A program made the translations under genes and the position numbers. Positions 32,992 through 33,113 of a stretch of DNA of 33,113 nt are shown piece by piece. Under the pieces are notes generated by a model that had not been told where the DNA came from, ran no database searches, and worked only from the letters and a program-made list of their open reading frames with translations. Every line of letters starts with the position of its first letter. The first letter of the stretch is position 1. The DNA comes from Alphaproteobacteria bacterium (lineage in GTDB: Bacteria > Pseudomonadota > Alphaproteobacteria > Micavibrionales > Micavibrionaceae). The DNA is taken from the NCBI GenBank assembly GCA_030147745.1, contig JASBUS010000092.1, positions 1 to 33,113 of the forward strand, read 5' to 3'.

Positions 32992-33113
32992 ATGGTCTGG
33001 TCTATATCTGTCGATATGTCGAATGAAGCGCTAAAGCAAGAAGTTCTCAATGCTTTTTCAGGAGCTTCCGAAAAGAAATCCCTACTTGATCGTTTTACTA
33101 TGTATGAATGGCC
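32992..33113 (+). CDS. Unknown protein, 3' truncated at the window edge
   Basis: The ATG at 32992 follows AAAGG with eight-base spacing, and the frame stays open for 40 codons to the edge. The visible part is hydrophilic and helical (A-L-K-Q-E-V-L-N-A-F; S-E-K-K-S-L-L-D-R-F), with no signal peptide or membrane segment. Too little is present to assign a family. Confidence 0.5.
   Translation, partial: MVWSISVDMSNEALKQEVLNAFSGASEKKSLLDRFTMYEW

Noticed and set aside
1-33113. Mobile element, prophage, CRISPR array or defence island
   Set aside because: No transposase, integrase, phage structural gene, spaced repeat array or recognisable defence genes were seen; gene content is core-like throughout.
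1-33113. tRNA or rRNA genes
   Set aside because: No cloverleaf with the T-loop GTTCRANNC pattern or rRNA stretch was noticed by eye; a tRNAscan-SE run would settle it.

Overview
The window reads as a chromosomal segment of an alphaproteobacterium with moderate, AT-leaning base composition. The evidence is gene content and order: a translationally coupled lgt-midA-pgeF block, ubiK-ybjN-proC, a folate-dependent TrmFO, a phasin, a D,D-carboxypeptidase with a C-terminal SPOR domain, dnaX-ybaB, and rplY-pth-ychF near prs. Clusters of GANTC sites (the CcrM methylation target of this class) lie in some intergenic regions. I saw no transposase, phage gene, CRISPR array, rRNA or tRNA. The order or genus cannot be fixed from the sequence alone.

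Left part (1-8450): the 3' part of an LpxH-like metallophosphoesterase gene, a degenerate GGDEF membrane protein, dnaX (with an A9 slippage site that would produce a gamma-length product), ybaB, a periplasmic D,D-carboxypeptidase, a phasin with a lysine-rich N-terminal extension and a second internal start, trmFO, and an unrecognised gene with an apparently leaderless promoter.

Middle part (8450-19250): a yejBEF peptide importer operon without yejA, an unknown membrane-anchored acidic protein, a GH13 alpha-glucosidase, a periplasmic cyclophilin, a secreted yellow/royal-jelly-like beta-propeller, a small Cys-motif protein behind a good Fur-box match, a small membrane protein, and proC-ybjN-ubiK.

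Right part (19250-33113): hldD-lgt-midA-pgeF (envelope precursors, lipoprotein maturation, Complex I-type methyltransferase, peptidoglycan editing), a SemiSWEET transporter, a 61-residue orphan, prs, rplY-pth-ychF (translation), a putative membrane-anchored HExxH metalloprotease, a long AT-rich gene-free stretch, a two-gene unit coupling a GNAT acyltransferase with an aspartoacylase-type deacylase, purB, radC, and the start of an unknown gene preceded by a possible leader peptide and hairpin.

Most of the window is housekeeping. The points most worth a second look are the dnaX A9 site with immediate stops in both shifted frames, the GANTC/DnaA-box cluster between ubiK and hldD, the dual-start phasin with its operator-like palindrome, the Fur-box-controlled small Cys protein, the GNAT/deacylase pair, and the unassigned metalloprotease. 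I did not find a clearly new multi-gene defence or mobile system.
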